Source: Paracoccaceae bacterium
GTDB lineage: Bacteria; Pseudomonadota; Alphaproteobacteria; Rhodobacterales; Rhodobacteraceae
Direction of reading: 5' to 3'
Assembly (NCBI GenBank): GCA_014879735.1
Contig: JACSRN010000099.1
Location: 1 to 40,545 of the forward strand
Length of the DNA stretch: 40,545 nucleotides
Below, in pieces: positions 40,407 to 40,545 of this stretch. Every line of letters begins with the position of its first letter. Positions within the stretch are counted from its first letter, which is position 1. The notes beneath the pieces were generated by a model that was not told where the DNA came from, searched no databases, and saw nothing but the letters and a program-made list of their open reading frames with translations. Position numbers and translations under genes: made by a program.

Positions 40407-40545
40407 GCAGCCGCGCGCCGGTGCGGGCCTGAACCTGCTCCAGGGTAAAGCCTTCGGCGAGGTCGATCACCCGGAACCCGCCATCCTGGACCGCAAAGAC
40501 CCCGAGGTCGGTATAGATCCGCGAGACCGAACCCGGCACTGCCCG
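40399..40545 (-). CDS. 3-oxoacid CoA-transferase subunit B, C-terminal part
   Basis: Partial gene cut by the right edge. The visible 48 residues read SRIYTDLGVFAVQDGGFRVI, then DLAEGFTLEQVQARTGARLHV and stop at 40399. This is the end of beta subunits of ScoB/AtoA/PcaJ-type CoA transferases (ITDLGVF, LEEVRAxTG). It overlaps the PEP-mutase-fold gene by 8 nt. The alpha subunit should lie just outside the window. It would activate the pathway acid with CoA for the thiolase-fold/DUF35 pair. Confidence 0.82.
   Translation of the reverse strand, partial: RAVPGSVSRIYTDLGVFAVQDGGFRVIDLAEGFTLEQVQARTGARLHV

Noticed and set aside
1-40545. Search for a defence system, prophage, secondary-metabolite cluster or tRNA/rRNA genes
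   Set aside because: No nuclease, restriction, toxin-antitoxin, phage structural, NRPS/PKS or RNA-gene signatures were found on either strand.

Overview
The window looks like chromosome of a high-GC alphaproteobacterium, most likely Rhodobacterales. The grounds are GC-rich third positions, long antisense open frames, GcvA-type LysR regulators, many overlapping catabolic operons, and polyamine-type and ribose-type ABC transporters. I see no rRNA, tRNA, CRISPR array, phage or intact insertion sequence. The content is almost entirely transport and catabolism, arranged as five modules.

(1) 1-7.5 kb, plus strand except one regulator: the C-terminal end of a polyamine-type ABC ATPase, a fold-type I aminotransferase, a proline-racemase-family protein with altered catalytic positions, a LysR regulator, an ALDH7-type (aminoadipate-semialdehyde / piperideine-6-carboxylate type) dehydrogenase and a group II PLP decarboxylase. 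It reads as an amino-acid or diamine degradation locus.

(2) 7.6-12.4 kb: a decayed island around an intact TetR gene. A solute-binding-protein N-terminus is joined to a EutQ-like cupin. A saccharopine-dehydrogenase-like gene, an APH/choline-kinase-like gene, an SDR gene and a truncated aldehyde dehydrogenase each carry frameshifts that look like one-base losses. The TetR promoter and the promoter region of the broken operon share GTTAAT elements.

(3) 13.2-23.4 kb, minus strand: a compact nine-gene sugar operon. In transcription order it encodes a YhfZ-family regulator, sugar-binding protein, RbsA-type ATPase, permease, FGGY kinase, second permease, SDR, FAD-dependent oxidoreductase and SMP-30/gluconolactonase-like protein. 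Most junctions overlap or nearly touch. A 17-bp palindrome sits just upstream of the regulator.

(4) 23.7-32.2 kb: LysR divergent from a CaiD-like crotonase and an NDP-forming acyl-CoA synthetase; then a scar of two ABC-transporter fragments facing each other; then a type I sulfatase with its own formylglycine-generating enzyme, divergent from another LysR whose DNA looks less GC-rich.

(5) 32.5-40.5 kb, minus strand: a tightly packed catabolic cluster encoding a CoA-transferase beta subunit (cut by the window edge), an oxaloacetate-decarboxylase-like PEP-mutase-fold enzyme, a thiolase-fold protein with a DUF35 partner (probably a retro-aldolase pair), a GlcD-type FAD-linked oxidase, a LigI-like amidohydrolase, a GST, an alpha/beta hydrolase lacking its nucleophilic serine, and L-2-hydroxyglutarate oxidase. 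I do not recognise this gene combination as a described pathway, and it is the best candidate here for something new.
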